Below, piece by piece: positions 18,777 to 27,391 of a DNA stretch of 64,000 bases; the stretch's first letter is position 1, and each line of letters starts with the position of its first letter. The notes under the pieces are model-generated. The model was not told the DNA's origin and searched no databases. It saw nothing but the letters and a program-made list of their open reading frames with translations. Source of the DNA: Prado023 sp963788325 (GTDB lineage Bacteria > Actinomycetota > Actinomycetes > S36-B12 > CAIYMF01); assembly GCA_963788325.1 (NCBI GenBank), contig CAWBGJ010000008.1, forward strand, positions 124,001 to 188,000, written 5' to 3'. A program made the translations under genes and the position numbers.

Positions 18777-20198
18777 TCAGGCTGGTGTTGGGCGTCCGGT
18801 GTAGGCGACTGCGAGTCTGAACATGGCCCACAGCACACCGGTCACGGCGGTGGCGATGAGCGCCCATCCGAAGTCGGGGGCGAACAGTCTGATCGTGCCG
18901 ATCGGAGCGCCCCCCACTTTCGGCACCAGGAAGAAGATGGCCCAGGCCGCGACGAGCGTGGTGAGCAGCGGGAACCACAGGCTGAAGCGCCCGGAGATGC
19001 CCGACTGCGACTTGGCGCGGATCGCGGCGCGGTGCCGCCATGCCCAGATCATGGAGAGGACGTAGATGATGGGCAGGGTCACCAAGGAGATGAACAGAAC
19101 CTTCTGCCAGATCCGCGAGCCCTCGCCGTCGTAGTCCAGGCCCAGCGCCAGGGCGGTGATTCCGTTGCGCAGCTGGGCCGTTTCCCCGAAGCCCAGGCCA
19201 CTGCCGCCGTTGACCAGCACGACAACCGCCTGCTTCTCGGCGGGCACCATCGTCGCGAGCGTTTCGACTCCGGGAGTCGATCCGGAATGCCAGACAGTCC
19301 GGTTGGCAGAATCGATGAACCATCCGAAGCCGTAGAACGGCGATGCCGTGCTGGCGGGGCGCATCATCTGCGCCTTGCCCGCCGCGCTGAGCACATCGTC
19401 CTGACCGTTCATCATCATCTGCATGTAGAGAGCCAGGTCGTTGGCGCTGGCGATGATCCCGCCCTGCGGGGCTGTTGCCCGGTCGGTCGTGTTCTCGGGC
19501 AGTGGCCGTTTGGTGCCGAACCACGGCCGGTGCCCGGTCGCCATGGATTCCTGGATCTCGCCGTCGGCCACGAAGCTGTCCTGCATGCCGACCGGCGCCA
19601 GGATGTTGGCCGCGACGTAGGTCTGGTAGTCCTGCCCGCTGACGACTTCGATCAGCCGGCCGAGGATCTGGTAGTTGGTGTTCGAGTACTCCCAACGCTC
19701 CCCGGGGGCATAGGCGGGGGCCACGTCTGCCAGCCCGTCCACCTGGCGCTCAAGCGCATCCATGCCACCGGCACTGTCCGCATGCGAGGTGTTCCCCTGC
19801 AGTGTGGAGAAGCCGCTGGTGTGGCTGAGCAGCTGCCGGATCGTGATGCCCCCGGCCGGCTGGCCTGAGAAGCCGTCAAGATACTGCGACACCTCGGTAT
19901 CGAGATCGACCTGGCCGGCCTCGATGAGCTGCATCACGGCCAGCGCCGTGAAGCTCTTGGAGATCGAGCCGGCCACGAACGGCGTGTCCGGGGTGACCGC
20001 CGTGTCGCCCCCACGTCTGAGAACCCCGCGCGCGCCGGCCGACGTGATCTCACTATCGGCCACGACTGCGTAGGCCAGTCCCGGCACACCCGAAGCAGGC
20101 ATCTCGGTATCGATGAAATCCTCGATCGATCCGTCAGGCACACTTCCAGGAACGAGGGCACTGGCGCCAAGCACAACACCGGCGAGCAATCGCCACAT
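18777..20198 (-). CDS. Beta-lactamase-family serine hydrolase with C-terminal membrane spans
   Basis: 473 residues. An N-terminal signal sequence (MWRLLAGVVLGASALVPGS) exports the catalytic domain. Active-site motifs of class C beta-lactamase/DD-peptidase-like proteins are present: SISK with Ser78 and Lys81, YSN at 171-173, and a later HSGS. The last 110 residues contain three membrane segments, anchoring the protein. Members act as esterases, peptidases or penicillin-binding proteins; a beta-lactam role is not implied. The start at ATG 20198 is fixed by GAGGAGAAGGAACC just upstream. It converges on the preceding hydrolase gene. Confidence 0.88.
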   Translation of the reverse strand: MWRLLAGVVLGASALVPGSVPDGSIEDFIDTEMPASGVPGLAYAVVADSEITSAGARGVLRRGGDTAVTPDTPFVAGSISKSFTALAVMQLIEAGQVDLDTEVSQYLDGFSGQPAGGITIRQLLSHTSGFSTLQGNTSHADSAGGMDALERQVDGLADVAPAYAPGERWEYSNTNYQILGRLIEVVSGQDYQTYVAANILAPVGMQDSFVADGEIQESMATGHRPWFGTKRPLPENTTDRATAPQGGIIASANDLALYMQMMMNGQDDVLSAAGKAQMMRPASTASPFYGFGWFIDSANRTVWHSGSTPGVETLATMVPAEKQAVVVLVNGGSGLGFGETAQLRNGITALALGLDYDGEGSRIWQKVLFISLVTLPIIYVLSMIWAWRHRAAIRAKSQSGISGRFSLWFPLLTTLVAAWAIFFLVPKVGGAPIGTIRLFAPDFGWALIATAVTGVLWAMFRLAVAYTGRPTPA

Positions 20199-20352
20199 GG
20201 TTCCTTCTCCTCTCGCCGATGATGGTGCAGGCGGTTGGTGAATCCTCGTCTGGCCCATTCGGGCCGCGCCACGACCATAGCCCGCGCGAACCCCGCGATT
20301 CAGATCCCGAGAACCCCAGCTGCGCCGACGGCGCCTCGCGGGATGGTTGGCG

Positions 20353-20382
20353 CAGGTGGCTACAGGTGGCTACAGGTGGCTA
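20353..20382. repeat. Three tandem copies of a 10-base repeat
   Basis: CAGGTGGCTA occurs three times in a row. It overlaps the stop codon of the small membrane protein gene on the minus strand and extends downstream of it. Ten bases is one helical turn, but no regulator or function is evident; copy number could vary between strains. Confidence 0.7.
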
Positions 20383-20592
20383 GTCGGTCGACGTGCGTTC
20401 GGCTCGGAGTTTGCGTCGGTGCAGTGACAGTGGGGCCAGTGCGGTGCCCATCCAGACGGCCAGCGGCCAGGCGATGGCGCCGGTGTCGATCATGACCGCA
20501 GCCCAGATGATCGACGCTACGACGAAGCCGAGCTCGGGCAGATGGCGCCGGATGAACCCGGCGCGGGTGCCCGGGCCCTGAGTGGGCGTCAA
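20380..20592 (-). CDS. Small two-span membrane protein
   Basis: 70 residues: a basic N-terminus (AGFIRRHLPE), two hydrophobic segments (LGFVVASIIWAAVMIDTG and IAWPLAVWMGTALAPLSLH) and a basic tail. The TTG start at 20592 overlaps the stop of the oxidoreductase gene (TTGA), suggesting translational coupling. No family recognised. It may be a small membrane partner of the upstream enzyme, but that rests on gene order alone. Confidence 0.55.
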   Translation of the reverse strand: MTPTQGPGTRAGFIRRHLPELGFVVASIIWAAVMIDTGAIAWPLAVWMGTALAPLSLHRRKLRAERTSTD

Positions 20593-21614
20593 GACTTCAT
20601 CTTGATGACGGCCTTGCCGGTGAGGGTGCCGGCCTGCATCGCCTCGATGGCCCGGGGTACCTCCTCGAACGTGTACTGCCGGCCGATCGCAGCGGTGACG
20701 GTGCCCCTGGCCAGGTGCTCGGCGAGTCCCTCGATGGACTCGAGGGACTCGCTGCTCATGAAGAACGCGAGTCGTTGCTTGACGAAGGGTGACACCAGCG
20801 CGGCGCGTAGTTGGCGTCCGATGCCGCCGGTGAGGCGGTCGCCGTCCTCGCCGCCGACGATCACGAGCGTGCCCGTCGGGGTGAGGGCCCGCCGGAGGCG
20901 GGCGAGCGTGTTGCGTCCTCCGGTGTCGATGATGAGGTCATAGCGTGGTTCGCCGTCGTCGATGTCCTGTCTGGTGTAGTCGATGACGTGGTCGGCGCCG
21001 AGGGTTCGAACGGCGTCAAGCTTGCTGGTCCTGGCCACGCCGGTGACGGTGGCCCCGAGTGCCTTGGCCAGCTGCACCGTGAACGAGCCGACCCCGCCGG
21101 AGGCACCGATCACCAGCACATGCTGGCCCGCCTCGACACGGCCGACCGTGGTCAGGGCCTGGAGCGCGGTGATGCCCGAGATCGTCGAGGCCGCGGCCTG
21201 CTCGTAGGTGATCGTGCCGGGTTTATGGGCCAGCTTCGACTCCTTGGCCGCAGCGAACTCGGCGTACGTGCCGATGCCGATGCCGAACACCTCGTCGCCC
21301 GCGGCGAACCGGGTGACCTCATCTCCGATCGCGACGACGCGACCGGCCACGTCCATGCCCGGCACCGCGTTCTTGGGCTTGGTGAGGCCGTAGCCCAGGA
21401 TCCGGATCAGGTAGGGCCTGCCGGTCATGAGGTGCCACACGCCTCGGTCGAGTCCGGCCGCTTGGACCTCGATCAGGACCTCGTCGTCTGCGATGGTCGG
21501 GCGCTCGATCGTGGTGACCTCCAGCACGTCGGCTGATCCGTATCCGCGTTTGGTCACCGCCCGCATCGTGGTGCCTTCCTGCGTCTGTGTTGATCGGTCG
21601 TTGCGCGTCTGCAT
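20589..21614 (-). CDS. NAD(P)-dependent alcohol dehydrogenase / quinone oxidoreductase (MDR superfamily)
   Basis: 341-residue cytosolic oxidoreductase. The GroES-like N-terminal domain has RPTIADDEVLIEVQAAGLDRG, PGMDVAGRVVAIGDEV and GDEVFGIG. The Rossmann domain has VLVIGASGGVGSFTVQLAK, placing it in the zinc-free quinone-reductase branch; the usual catalytic-zinc Cys/His ligands are absent. I chose ATG 21614 because AGGAGG lies six bases before it; ATG 21620 abuts the site. Divergent from a TetR gene, with two palindromic operators between them. Probably induced by an electrophile or quinone. Confidence 0.9.
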   Translation of the reverse strand: MQTRNDRSTQTQEGTTMRAVTKRGYGSADVLEVTTIERPTIADDEVLIEVQAAGLDRGVWHLMTGRPYLIRILGYGLTKPKNAVPGMDVAGRVVAIGDEVTRFAAGDEVFGIGIGTYAEFAAAKESKLAHKPGTITYEQAAASTISGITALQALTTVGRVEAGQHVLVIGASGGVGSFTVQLAKALGATVTGVARTSKLDAVRTLGADHVIDYTRQDIDDGEPRYDLIIDTGGRNTLARLRRALTPTGTLVIVGGEDGDRLTGGIGRQLRAALVSPFVKQRLAFFMSSESLESIEGLAEHLARGTVTAAIGRQYTFEEVPRAIEAMQAGTLTGKAVIKMKS

Positions 21615-21632
21615 GGTCATCCTCCTCAAGTC

Positions 21633-21685
21633 GTACTTAGTACCGGTTCGTGGTGTACCATAGCCGTACTTAGTACGGTTTGCAA
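21633..21685 (-). promoter_or_regulatory. Oxidoreductase promoter with twin TetR-type operators
   Basis: Read on the minus strand, -35 TTGCAA (21680-21685), a 17-base spacer and -10 TATGGT (21657-21662) form the oxidoreductase promoter. A perfect palindrome CCGTACT-T-AGTACGG (21664-21678) fills the spacer. A second copy of its core, GTACTTAGTAC (21633-21643), lies just after the expected transcription start. The centres are 33 bases apart, about three helical turns, so two dimers would bind the same face. Confidence 0.7.
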
Positions 21686-21711
21686 GCGCGGGATCCCGGA
21701 AGGACGGCGTG

Positions 21712-22398
21712 ATGGCATCGCAAGACACGGGGCCGAACCCCAGGAAGCGGCGGCTCACGGTCGATCGCGTGCTCGACGGCGCCATGGCACTTGCCGACCA
21801 GATCGGTGTCCACGCCCTCACGATTCGCAAGCTCGCCGACGCGCTGGACACCAAGCCCATGACCATCTACCACCACCTGCCCAGCAAGGACGCCATCCTC
21901 GACGGAATGGTCGACCGGGTCTTCGCCCAGATCGACCAACCACCTACCGATCTGGGCTGGAAACTGGCCATCCGCCACCGCTGCGTGTCGGCCCGGGAGG
22001 TCCTGAGCCGCCATCCATGGGCCGCACCGCTCATGGAGTCACGCACCAACCCCGGCCCCGAAACACTCGGCCACCACGACGCGGTGCTCGGCTGTCTACG
22101 CCAAGGCGGCCTGTCATTCGAGATGATGGCGCACGCCTACGCCCTGCTCGACAGCTACGTCTATGGTTTCGCCCTCCAGGAAGCGAACCTCCCCGCAACC
22201 GGGGGCACCGAGATGGCCGACCTCGCCGGAACCCTCATCGAACCACTCCCCGACGGCGCCTTCCCACACCTGGCCGAGTTCACGACCCACCACGTCCTGC
22301 AGCCCGGCTACGACTTCCGGACCGAGTTCGACTTCGGCCTGGACCTGATCCTCGACGCCCTGGAAGGAATGGTCCCTCGAGCCGACCATGGGTCCTGA
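21712..22398 (+). CDS. TetR-family transcriptional regulator (TetR_C type)
   Basis: 228 residues. The helix-turn-helix near residues 12-60 has RRLTVDRVLDGAMALADQIG, LTIRKLADALDTKPMTIYHH and LPSKDAIL, close to TetR/ActR-type repressors. The C-terminal ligand-binding domain has SRHPWAAPLMESR and ALLDSYVYGFALQEANLP, typical of the TetR_C group. ATG 21712 follows GGAAGGA; a GTG three bases earlier is possible. It is divergent from the oxidoreductase gene and the GTACTTAGTAC palindromes between them are its likely binding sites. Confidence 0.9.
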   Translation: MASQDTGPNPRKRRLTVDRVLDGAMALADQIGVHALTIRKLADALDTKPMTIYHHLPSKDAILDGMVDRVFAQIDQPPTDLGWKLAIRHRCVSAREVLSRHPWAAPLMESRTNPGPETLGHHDAVLGCLRQGGLSFEMMAHAYALLDSYVYGFALQEANLPATGGTEMADLAGTLIEPLPDGAFPHLAEFTTHHVLQPGYDFRTEFDFGLDLILDALEGMVPRADHGS

Positions 22399-22534
22399 AG
22401 CTGCCGCTCACCTGCATCGAGTCCCGCCGGAGGGCACAGCGCTCCTCTACGGTCACGAATGCGCCGACGCCGAGGTCAACACACTGAAGGACGGACGCGG
22501 TTGAGCTGGTCAGCAGGCAACGGTGACGCTCGCC
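22399..22534. other. Intergenic region
   Basis: Short stretch after the TetR gene leading into the IS3 remnant; no gene or signal recognised. Confidence 0.35.
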
Positions 22535-22789
22535 CTACAGTGAACGGGCTCGCTGAGCACTGCGCAGATCGGCTCCTCACCCCATCGCAGCTCGTCGGCG
22601 GCGGGGCTGGTGGTCGGCGTGCTCGCAGAAGAAGTCCACGATCACTGACCGGGCCGGTCGAGCTCGGCCGCGAAGAAGGCCGACGACGCGTTCACGATCG
22701 GTCTGCTGATCGGGCCTGATCTCGGCATACATCCGCACCGCCCTGGCCTTCGACTCCGGCGGATACCTCTTCGACGTGTTCCCTGACAT
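22535..22789 (-). mobile_element. IS3-family transposase remnant (orfA start joined to orfB start)
   Basis: On the minus strand from ATG 22789 the reading gives SGNTSKRYPPESKARAVRMY and EIRPDQQTDRE, the start of an IS3-type OrfA. After about 35 codons it changes to IVDFFCEHA and, one frame away, DELRWGEEPICAVLSEP, the start of an IS3-type OrfB (integrase subunit). The middle and end of both genes are missing, so this is a dead internal-deletion derivative. No terminal inverted repeats or target duplication were recognised. Confidence 0.7.
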
Positions 22790-22842
22790 GAACCCCAACC
22801 CTCCCAAGGCTTCGAGTCTCCGGACACACCGGGGCGGTTCAG

Positions 22843-24063
22843 TCAAACGATGTGGATACGGTCCTTGCCCTCTCGTTTGGCAGCGCGCAGTCCGCTGTCT
22901 GCTCGGCTGATCGCTGCATCGATGTCGTCCTGGCCGCTGACGGGCGTGATCCCGATCGATACGGCAAGTGGGATCCCGACCCCCGGCACCCGTGTGTCGT
23001 GGGCGTTGCTTCGGATGCGCTCGGCGGTGGCCTCGACGTGGGCCTGGTCCAGGCCCACAAGCAGGACGCAGAACTCATCGCCGCCGAACCGGGCGACCAA
23101 GTCCTCTGTGCGCAATGTGGACTCCAGAAGCTGCCCCATGGCCCGGATGAAGAGGTCACCGGCCAGGTGCCCGTGCGTGGCGTTCACCTGCTTGAGGCCA
23201 TCGAGATCCATCATCATCAGCGCTGCCGGCTCCCGGGTTCGGCGGACGCGGGCGATCTCAGCCCCAGCCAGGTCGTGGAAAGCGGCCAACGTCAGGAGCC
23301 CGGTCTTGGGGTCGCGGAGCCCGCCCAGGTTCGCCGCGTGTGCTTGTAGCGCGTAGTAGTTGCCCACGAACAGGGGCAACAGCAGGATCAGGGCCAAGGG
23401 GGTGCCGTGAAGCACGCAGATGAGGGCCCCGATCGCGACGTCAAGGCTGTCGCTCATCAGCCCAACAGGATCGATCAGGGGCAGGTCGGCGGAAGTCATC
23501 GCCTCGGTGGTGTGCAGCGTTCGGGCTATCGCCACTGACTCAGTCAGCAGCATCACCGTGGCCGCGCAGACCAGCGCGGTGATGGTTCGCCAGTCAAGCC
23601 ACGACTGTGCACTGCTCTGCCCGGGCCCGTCGTTGACTACAGTGAAGGTCGCAGCGGTCGACGAGACGACGATGATTCGAATGCTCGCATTCCCAGTCGC
23701 CTTGGCCCCGCCCATGCTCGTCAGCTGGGGAGCCAGGGACAGCGCCGCCACAGGCAGGAAGGCAGCCGGGGGCAGCAGCAGCGCGGCGGGGAACAGCAGC
23801 GCATTGACACCGTTGAGGGACTGGACCCGCCCGGCCCGGTCGACGCCCACCGGAACCCAGGTGATCGAAACGATCAGCCAACACCCAAGCAACACGATCA
23901 GGGCCAGGCCCGGGGCACTTCGGGGAGTCGGGGAGCCGAGGCGCTGCTCAACCACCACGGCTAGAATCGCCGCCACAGCGGCGCCCAGCGCCAACTCCAC
24001 AAGGGCCTGTCGGAGTCGTCGGTCGGCCTCGGCTTCCGTGAGTTCCTGGCCGCCGCCGCCCAT
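22843..24063 (-). CDS. Diguanylate cyclase (GGDEF) with membrane sensor domain
   Basis: About 406 residues from ATG 24063 (a longer reading to 24183 is open but less likely). The N-terminal half has six to eight hydrophobic segments, forming a membrane sensor. The C-terminal 165 residues form a GGDEF domain: DPKTGLLTLAAFHD, MMMDLDGLKQVNATHGHLAGD, and an intact catalytic ARFGGDEFCVLL. It therefore should make cyclic di-GMP from two GTP. An RxxD inhibitory site is not obvious. The nearest features are an IS remnant and an unassigned region, so its target process is unknown. Confidence 0.88.
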   Translation of the reverse strand: MGGGGQELTEAEADRRLRQALVELALGAAVAAILAVVVEQRLGSPTPRSAPGLALIVLLGCWLIVSITWVPVGVDRAGRVQSLNGVNALLFPAALLLPPAAFLPVAALSLAPQLTSMGGAKATGNASIRIIVVSSTAATFTVVNDGPGQSSAQSWLDWRTITALVCAATVMLLTESVAIARTLHTTEAMTSADLPLIDPVGLMSDSLDVAIGALICVLHGTPLALILLLPLFVGNYYALQAHAANLGGLRDPKTGLLTLAAFHDLAGAEIARVRRTREPAALMMMDLDGLKQVNATHGHLAGDLFIRAMGQLLESTLRTEDLVARFGGDEFCVLLVGLDQAHVEATAERIRSNAHDTRVPGVGIPLAVSIGITPVSGQDDIDAAISRADSGLRAAKREGKDRIHIV

Positions 24064-24673
24064 GACCCTGAGCCCCCGTCCTGCCAGCACGGTGCCTCTC
24101 GGCACGCCGCCGTCATCTGGTTCATCGGGCGTCTGAACCGTGCACTTGAACAAGTCCGTTCTGGGCCGACCGCAGCCGAGCATCCCTGCGTGTAGTTGGG
24201 TTGGCTCGCCGACTGTGTCGGTTACCCGGCGGTGAACTTGCAGGCCACGCAGACGGCATCGAGGAGTTGAAGCATCATGTCGCGGCGCAGATCAAGGACT
24301 GCCCCCAACGCGCCGCAACGCAGCCTCCCGGGTACGAATCGCTCGGGCGCGCGAATGACCTGCGGCCCACACCGCCGCGAGTTGGGCGCCTTCGATGCGC
24401 GGACTTCAGCGCCCAGAAGGACGCGGTGGTGGATCTCGGGGGCGGTGGTCATGGCCCGGCAGTCCTGATGTAGGCGACGGCCCTCGGACGGCATGACTGG
24501 CCATCATCCCGACGAGGAGGATCCTGGGGACGCTGGCGGGCCAGACCAATCACACCTTGTGCCGTTGCCTGGCTCCGGGGGGATCGGCACCTGCACCCGG
24601 GTGCGGTGGGATGCAACCTGTCCCGGGCGATGTCGGCGATGGGGTGAGGTCGCGATGCACCCAGGCCAGGGGG
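24064..24673. other. Unassigned region before the arsenic cluster
   Basis: About 600 bases. Open frames exist on both strands (for example 24222-24494 minus and 24201-24473 plus), but none has a recognised family, a good ribosome site or a plausible composition. It may contain decayed sequence linked to the IS remnant. Confidence 0.35.
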
Positions 24674-25774
24674 TCATCGCCGCCAGGGGAGCCGCCGGCG
24701 CAGCCACAGGGACACGTACACCAGGCCGACCAGGGCCGGGACCTCGATCAGCGGCCCGATCACCCCAGCGAGCGCCTGGCCGGAGGTGACTCCCCACACG
24801 CCGATGCTCACCGCGATGGCCAGCTCGAAGTTGTTGCCCGCCGCGGTGAACGCCAGGGTCGCGGTCTTCGGGTAGTCCAGCCGGGCGCGCCGGCCGACCA
24901 CGAACGACACGCTCCACATGATCGCGAAGTAGCACAGCAGCGGCACCGCGATCAGGGCCACCGACCACGGGTCGGTCAGGATCGCCTCGCCCTGCAGGGC
25001 GAACATCACCACGATGGTGAACAGCAGCCCGTACAGCGCCCACGGCCCGATCCGGGGCAGGAACGTGTGGTCGTACCACTCGGCGCCTCGGCGGGGGCGC
25101 AGGATGCGGCGGGTCAGGTATCCGGCGGCCAGGGGGATGCCGAGGAAGATCAGCACCGACTTGGTGATGTCCCAGGTGGAGAAGGTGACGTCCTCAGTCG
25201 GAAGCCCGAGCCAGTCGGGCAGGATCTCCAGGTAGAACGTGCCCAGCAGGGCGTAGCCCAGTACCTGGAACACCGAGTTGATGGCGACCAGCAGGGCGGC
25301 GGCCTCGCGGTCGCCGCAGGCCAGGTCGTTCCAGATCAACACCATGGCGATGCACCGGGCAAGGCCGATCACGATCAGCCCGGTGCGGAACTCGGGGTAG
25401 TCGTAGAGGAACACCCACGCGAGGGTGAACATCAGGGCAGGGCCGATCACCCAGTTCAGCAGCAGCGAACTCCAGAGCATCGGCTTGTCGCCAGTGACCC
25501 GGCTCATGTCCTCGTAGTGCACCTTGGCCAGCACCGGGTACATCATCAGCAGCAGCCCGATCGCGATCGGCAGCGAGGTCTCGCCGACCTTCACCGCATC
25601 CAGGACGTCCTGGATCCCGGGCAGTGCCCAACCCAGCAGCAGGCCCGCGGCCATCGCTAACAGGATCCACAGCGGCAGGAAGCGGTCCAGGGTGGACAGC
25701 CGGTGCAGCACGTCGGTCTCGACCGGGTCGGATGCCTGTGTGGTGTTGTCCGGGTGTGGTGCTCGGCTGCTCAT
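24674..25774 (-). CDS. acr3: ACR3-family arsenite efflux permease
   Basis: 366-residue inner-membrane exporter of the BASS/ACR3 group with about ten membrane segments. Diagnostic motifs are present: PIAIGLLLMMYPVLAKV, the segment GLARCIAMVLIWNDLACGD with the conserved Cys needed for As(III) transport, and FTAAGNNFELAIAV with the conserved Glu. It exports arsenite, and in some cases antimonite. Start at ATG 25774 gives MSSRAPHPDN. It is the last gene of a five-gene minus-strand cluster led by ArsR. No ArsC arsenate reductase is seen in the window. Confidence 0.93.
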   Translation of the reverse strand: MSSRAPHPDNTTQASDPVETDVLHRLSTLDRFLPLWILLAMAAGLLLGWALPGIQDVLDAVKVGETSLPIAIGLLLMMYPVLAKVHYEDMSRVTGDKPMLWSSLLLNWVIGPALMFTLAWVFLYDYPEFRTGLIVIGLARCIAMVLIWNDLACGDREAAALLVAINSVFQVLGYALLGTFYLEILPDWLGLPTEDVTFSTWDITKSVLIFLGIPLAAGYLTRRILRPRRGAEWYDHTFLPRIGPWALYGLLFTIVVMFALQGEAILTDPWSVALIAVPLLCYFAIMWSVSFVVGRRARLDYPKTATLAFTAAGNNFELAIAVSIGVWGVTSGQALAGVIGPLIEVPALVGLVYVSLWLRRRLPWRR

Positions 25775-25802
25775 CTCGGGGACCCTTTTCCCAGCGCCAC
25801 GA

Positions 25803-26042
25803 TCAGGCCGAGGCGGACAGCAGAGTCGCGATCTCCTTGGCATCCGGGACCCGGCCGGAGACCAGGACCTGCTCATCGACGACGAGGCCTGGGGTCTTCA
25901 TGACCCCGTAGGAGGCGATGTCGCCGAAGTCGGTGATCTTCTCGATGGTGGCCTCCAGGCCCAGGGTCGCCAGGGCGTCCTTGGCGTTGGCCTCGAGTCG
26001 GTGGCAGTTCGCGCATCCGGAGCCGAGGATCTTGATGATCAT
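25803..26042 (-). CDS. Small thioredoxin-like protein (MTH895 type), CANC active site
   Basis: 79 residues, one thioredoxin-fold domain. GSGCANCHRLEAN at residues 7-19 carries the redox pair CxxC, followed by the conserved cis-proline segment KTPGLVVDEQVLVSGRVP. These mini-thioredoxins commonly sit beside ArsP/DUF318 permeases and ArsR in arsenic or organoarsenic clusters. Lies 28 bases upstream of the ACR3 gene. A close paralogue is the next gene upstream. Confidence 0.88.
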   Translation of the reverse strand: MIIKILGSGCANCHRLEANAKDALATLGLEATIEKITDFGDIASYGVMKTPGLVVDEQVLVSGRVPDAKEIATLLSASA

Positions 26043-26071
26043 GGTGGTGGTCCTTCGCTTGTGTGGGTAGG

Positions 26072-26329
26072 TCAGGGGCGGGGTTGGCTTGTTGCGCTCA
26101 GCAGTTGGCGAAGCGCGGTGGGGGTGGGCACGCGCCCGGCGAGGACGACCTGGTCGTCGACGACAAGCGCAGGGGTGGTCATGACGCCGTAGTCCATGAT
26201 CGTCTGGTAGTCCTCGACGTTCTCCACGGTGGCATCCAGGCCGAGGTCGGCGACGGCCTCACGGGTGACCCGGTCGAGGGTGACGCAGTTCCGGCAGCCG
26301 GGGCCAAGCACCTTGATGATCGTGGTCAT
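26072..26329 (-). CDS. Small thioredoxin-like protein (MTH895 type), CRNC active site
   Basis: 85 residues; the same fold as its neighbour. GPGCRNCVTLDRV holds the CxxC pair and TTPALVVDDQVVLAGRVP the cis-proline region. The two proteins clearly arose by duplication but differ in the dipeptide between the cysteines (RN versus AN), which often tunes redox potential. The start overlaps the stop of the permease gene by four bases, so this copy is the one coupled to the permease. Confidence 0.88.
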   Translation of the reverse strand: MTTIIKVLGPGCRNCVTLDRVTREAVADLGLDATVENVEDYQTIMDYGVMTTPALVVDDQVVLAGRVPTPTALRQLLSATSQPRP

Positions 26330-27390
26330 GTGACGGCCCCGGAGCCGAGGATGGCGTTGAACAGGTAGCCGACGACGATGATGCCGGTGGCAACGACTCC
26401 CACGAACAGCCCGAGCAGCTTGGGTTGCAGGACCCGGCGCAGCAGGATCATCTCGGGCAGGGACAGGGCGACGACACTCATCATGAACGCCAGCACGGTG
26501 CCCATCGGCATGCCCTTGCCGTACAGGACCTCGACCAGCGGCATGATCCCGGCGGCGTTGGAGTACAGCGGCACGCCGACCGCCACGGCCACCAGCACGC
26601 CGAACGGGTTGTCGGCGTTGGCGTAGGTGGTGAAGAAGTCAGTCGGCACCCAGCCGTGGATGATCGCGCCGAGGCCGATCCCGATCAGCAGGTAGGGCCA
26701 GATCTTGCGCAGGATCGTGCCGACCTCCTCGATCCCCATGCTGATCCGCTGGTCGAACGTCAGCCCCGCGGCCGGGTCGATGACCTGACCACGCAGCTTC
26801 GTCTCGAACACGAACGGCTCCACCCAGCGCTCCACGTGCAACCGCCCCAGGACGAACCCGGCCACGATCGCGATGCTCACCCCGGCGACCACATAGATCG
26901 CCGCGATCTGCCAGCCGAACAGCGACCACAGCAGCCCGATGGCGATCTCGTTTGCCAGCGGGGAGGCGATCAGGAAGCTCAACGTGACCCCGATCGGGAC
27001 CCCGGCGGCGACGAAGCCGATGAACGCGGGCACCGCGGAGCAGGAGCAGAACGGGGTGATCACGCCCAGGCCGGCGGCCATCACGTTGCCCACGCCCTCG
27101 CGCTTGCCGCCGAGCAGAGCGCGGGTGCGTTCCACGCTCATGAATGAGCGCAGCACGGTCACGACGAAGATGATGCCGGTCAGCAGCAGGGTGATCTTGA
27201 CGGTGTCGTAGAAGAAGAAGTGCAGGGTCTCGGTCAGCCGGGCCTCGGGGTCCATGCCGAACGCGTCGTAGAGCAGCCAATCCCAGAACGGCAGGTTCAC
27301 GGAGTACAGCACCCACCACACCAGTGCAGCGCCGGCCAGGGCGCCGACCTGGCCGCGCCGGTCGGTGGGCACCCGCTCGAGCACGCTCAT
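26326..27390 (-). CDS. ArsP/DUF318-type membrane permease
   Basis: 354 residues with about nine membrane segments. The motif TPFCSCSAVPAFIGF, conserved in the DUF318/ArsP family, carries paired cysteines; further family features are SFLIASPLANEIAIGLL and PLYSNAAGIMPLVEVL. Characterised ArsP proteins export trivalent organoarsenicals such as methylarsenite; other members have unproven roles. Start at ATG 27390 lies one base after the ArsR stop region, so arsR and this gene are in one operon, followed by the two redox proteins and ACR3. Confidence 0.88.
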   Translation of the reverse strand: MSVLERVPTDRRGQVGALAGAALVWWVLYSVNLPFWDWLLYDAFGMDPEARLTETLHFFFYDTVKITLLLTGIIFVVTVLRSFMSVERTRALLGGKREGVGNVMAAGLGVITPFCSCSAVPAFIGFVAAGVPIGVTLSFLIASPLANEIAIGLLWSLFGWQIAAIYVVAGVSIAIVAGFVLGRLHVERWVEPFVFETKLRGQVIDPAAGLTFDQRISMGIEEVGTILRKIWPYLLIGIGLGAIIHGWVPTDFFTTYANADNPFGVLVAVAVGVPLYSNAAGIMPLVEVLYGKGMPMGTVLAFMMSVVALSLPEMILLRRVLQPKLLGLFVGVVATGIIVVGYLFNAILGSGAVT

Positions 27391-27391
27391 C

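Noticed and set aside
24201..24494. Overlapping open frames on both strands before the arsenic cluster
   Set aside because: Neither has a recognisable family, ribosome site or conserved pattern; insufficient to call a gene.
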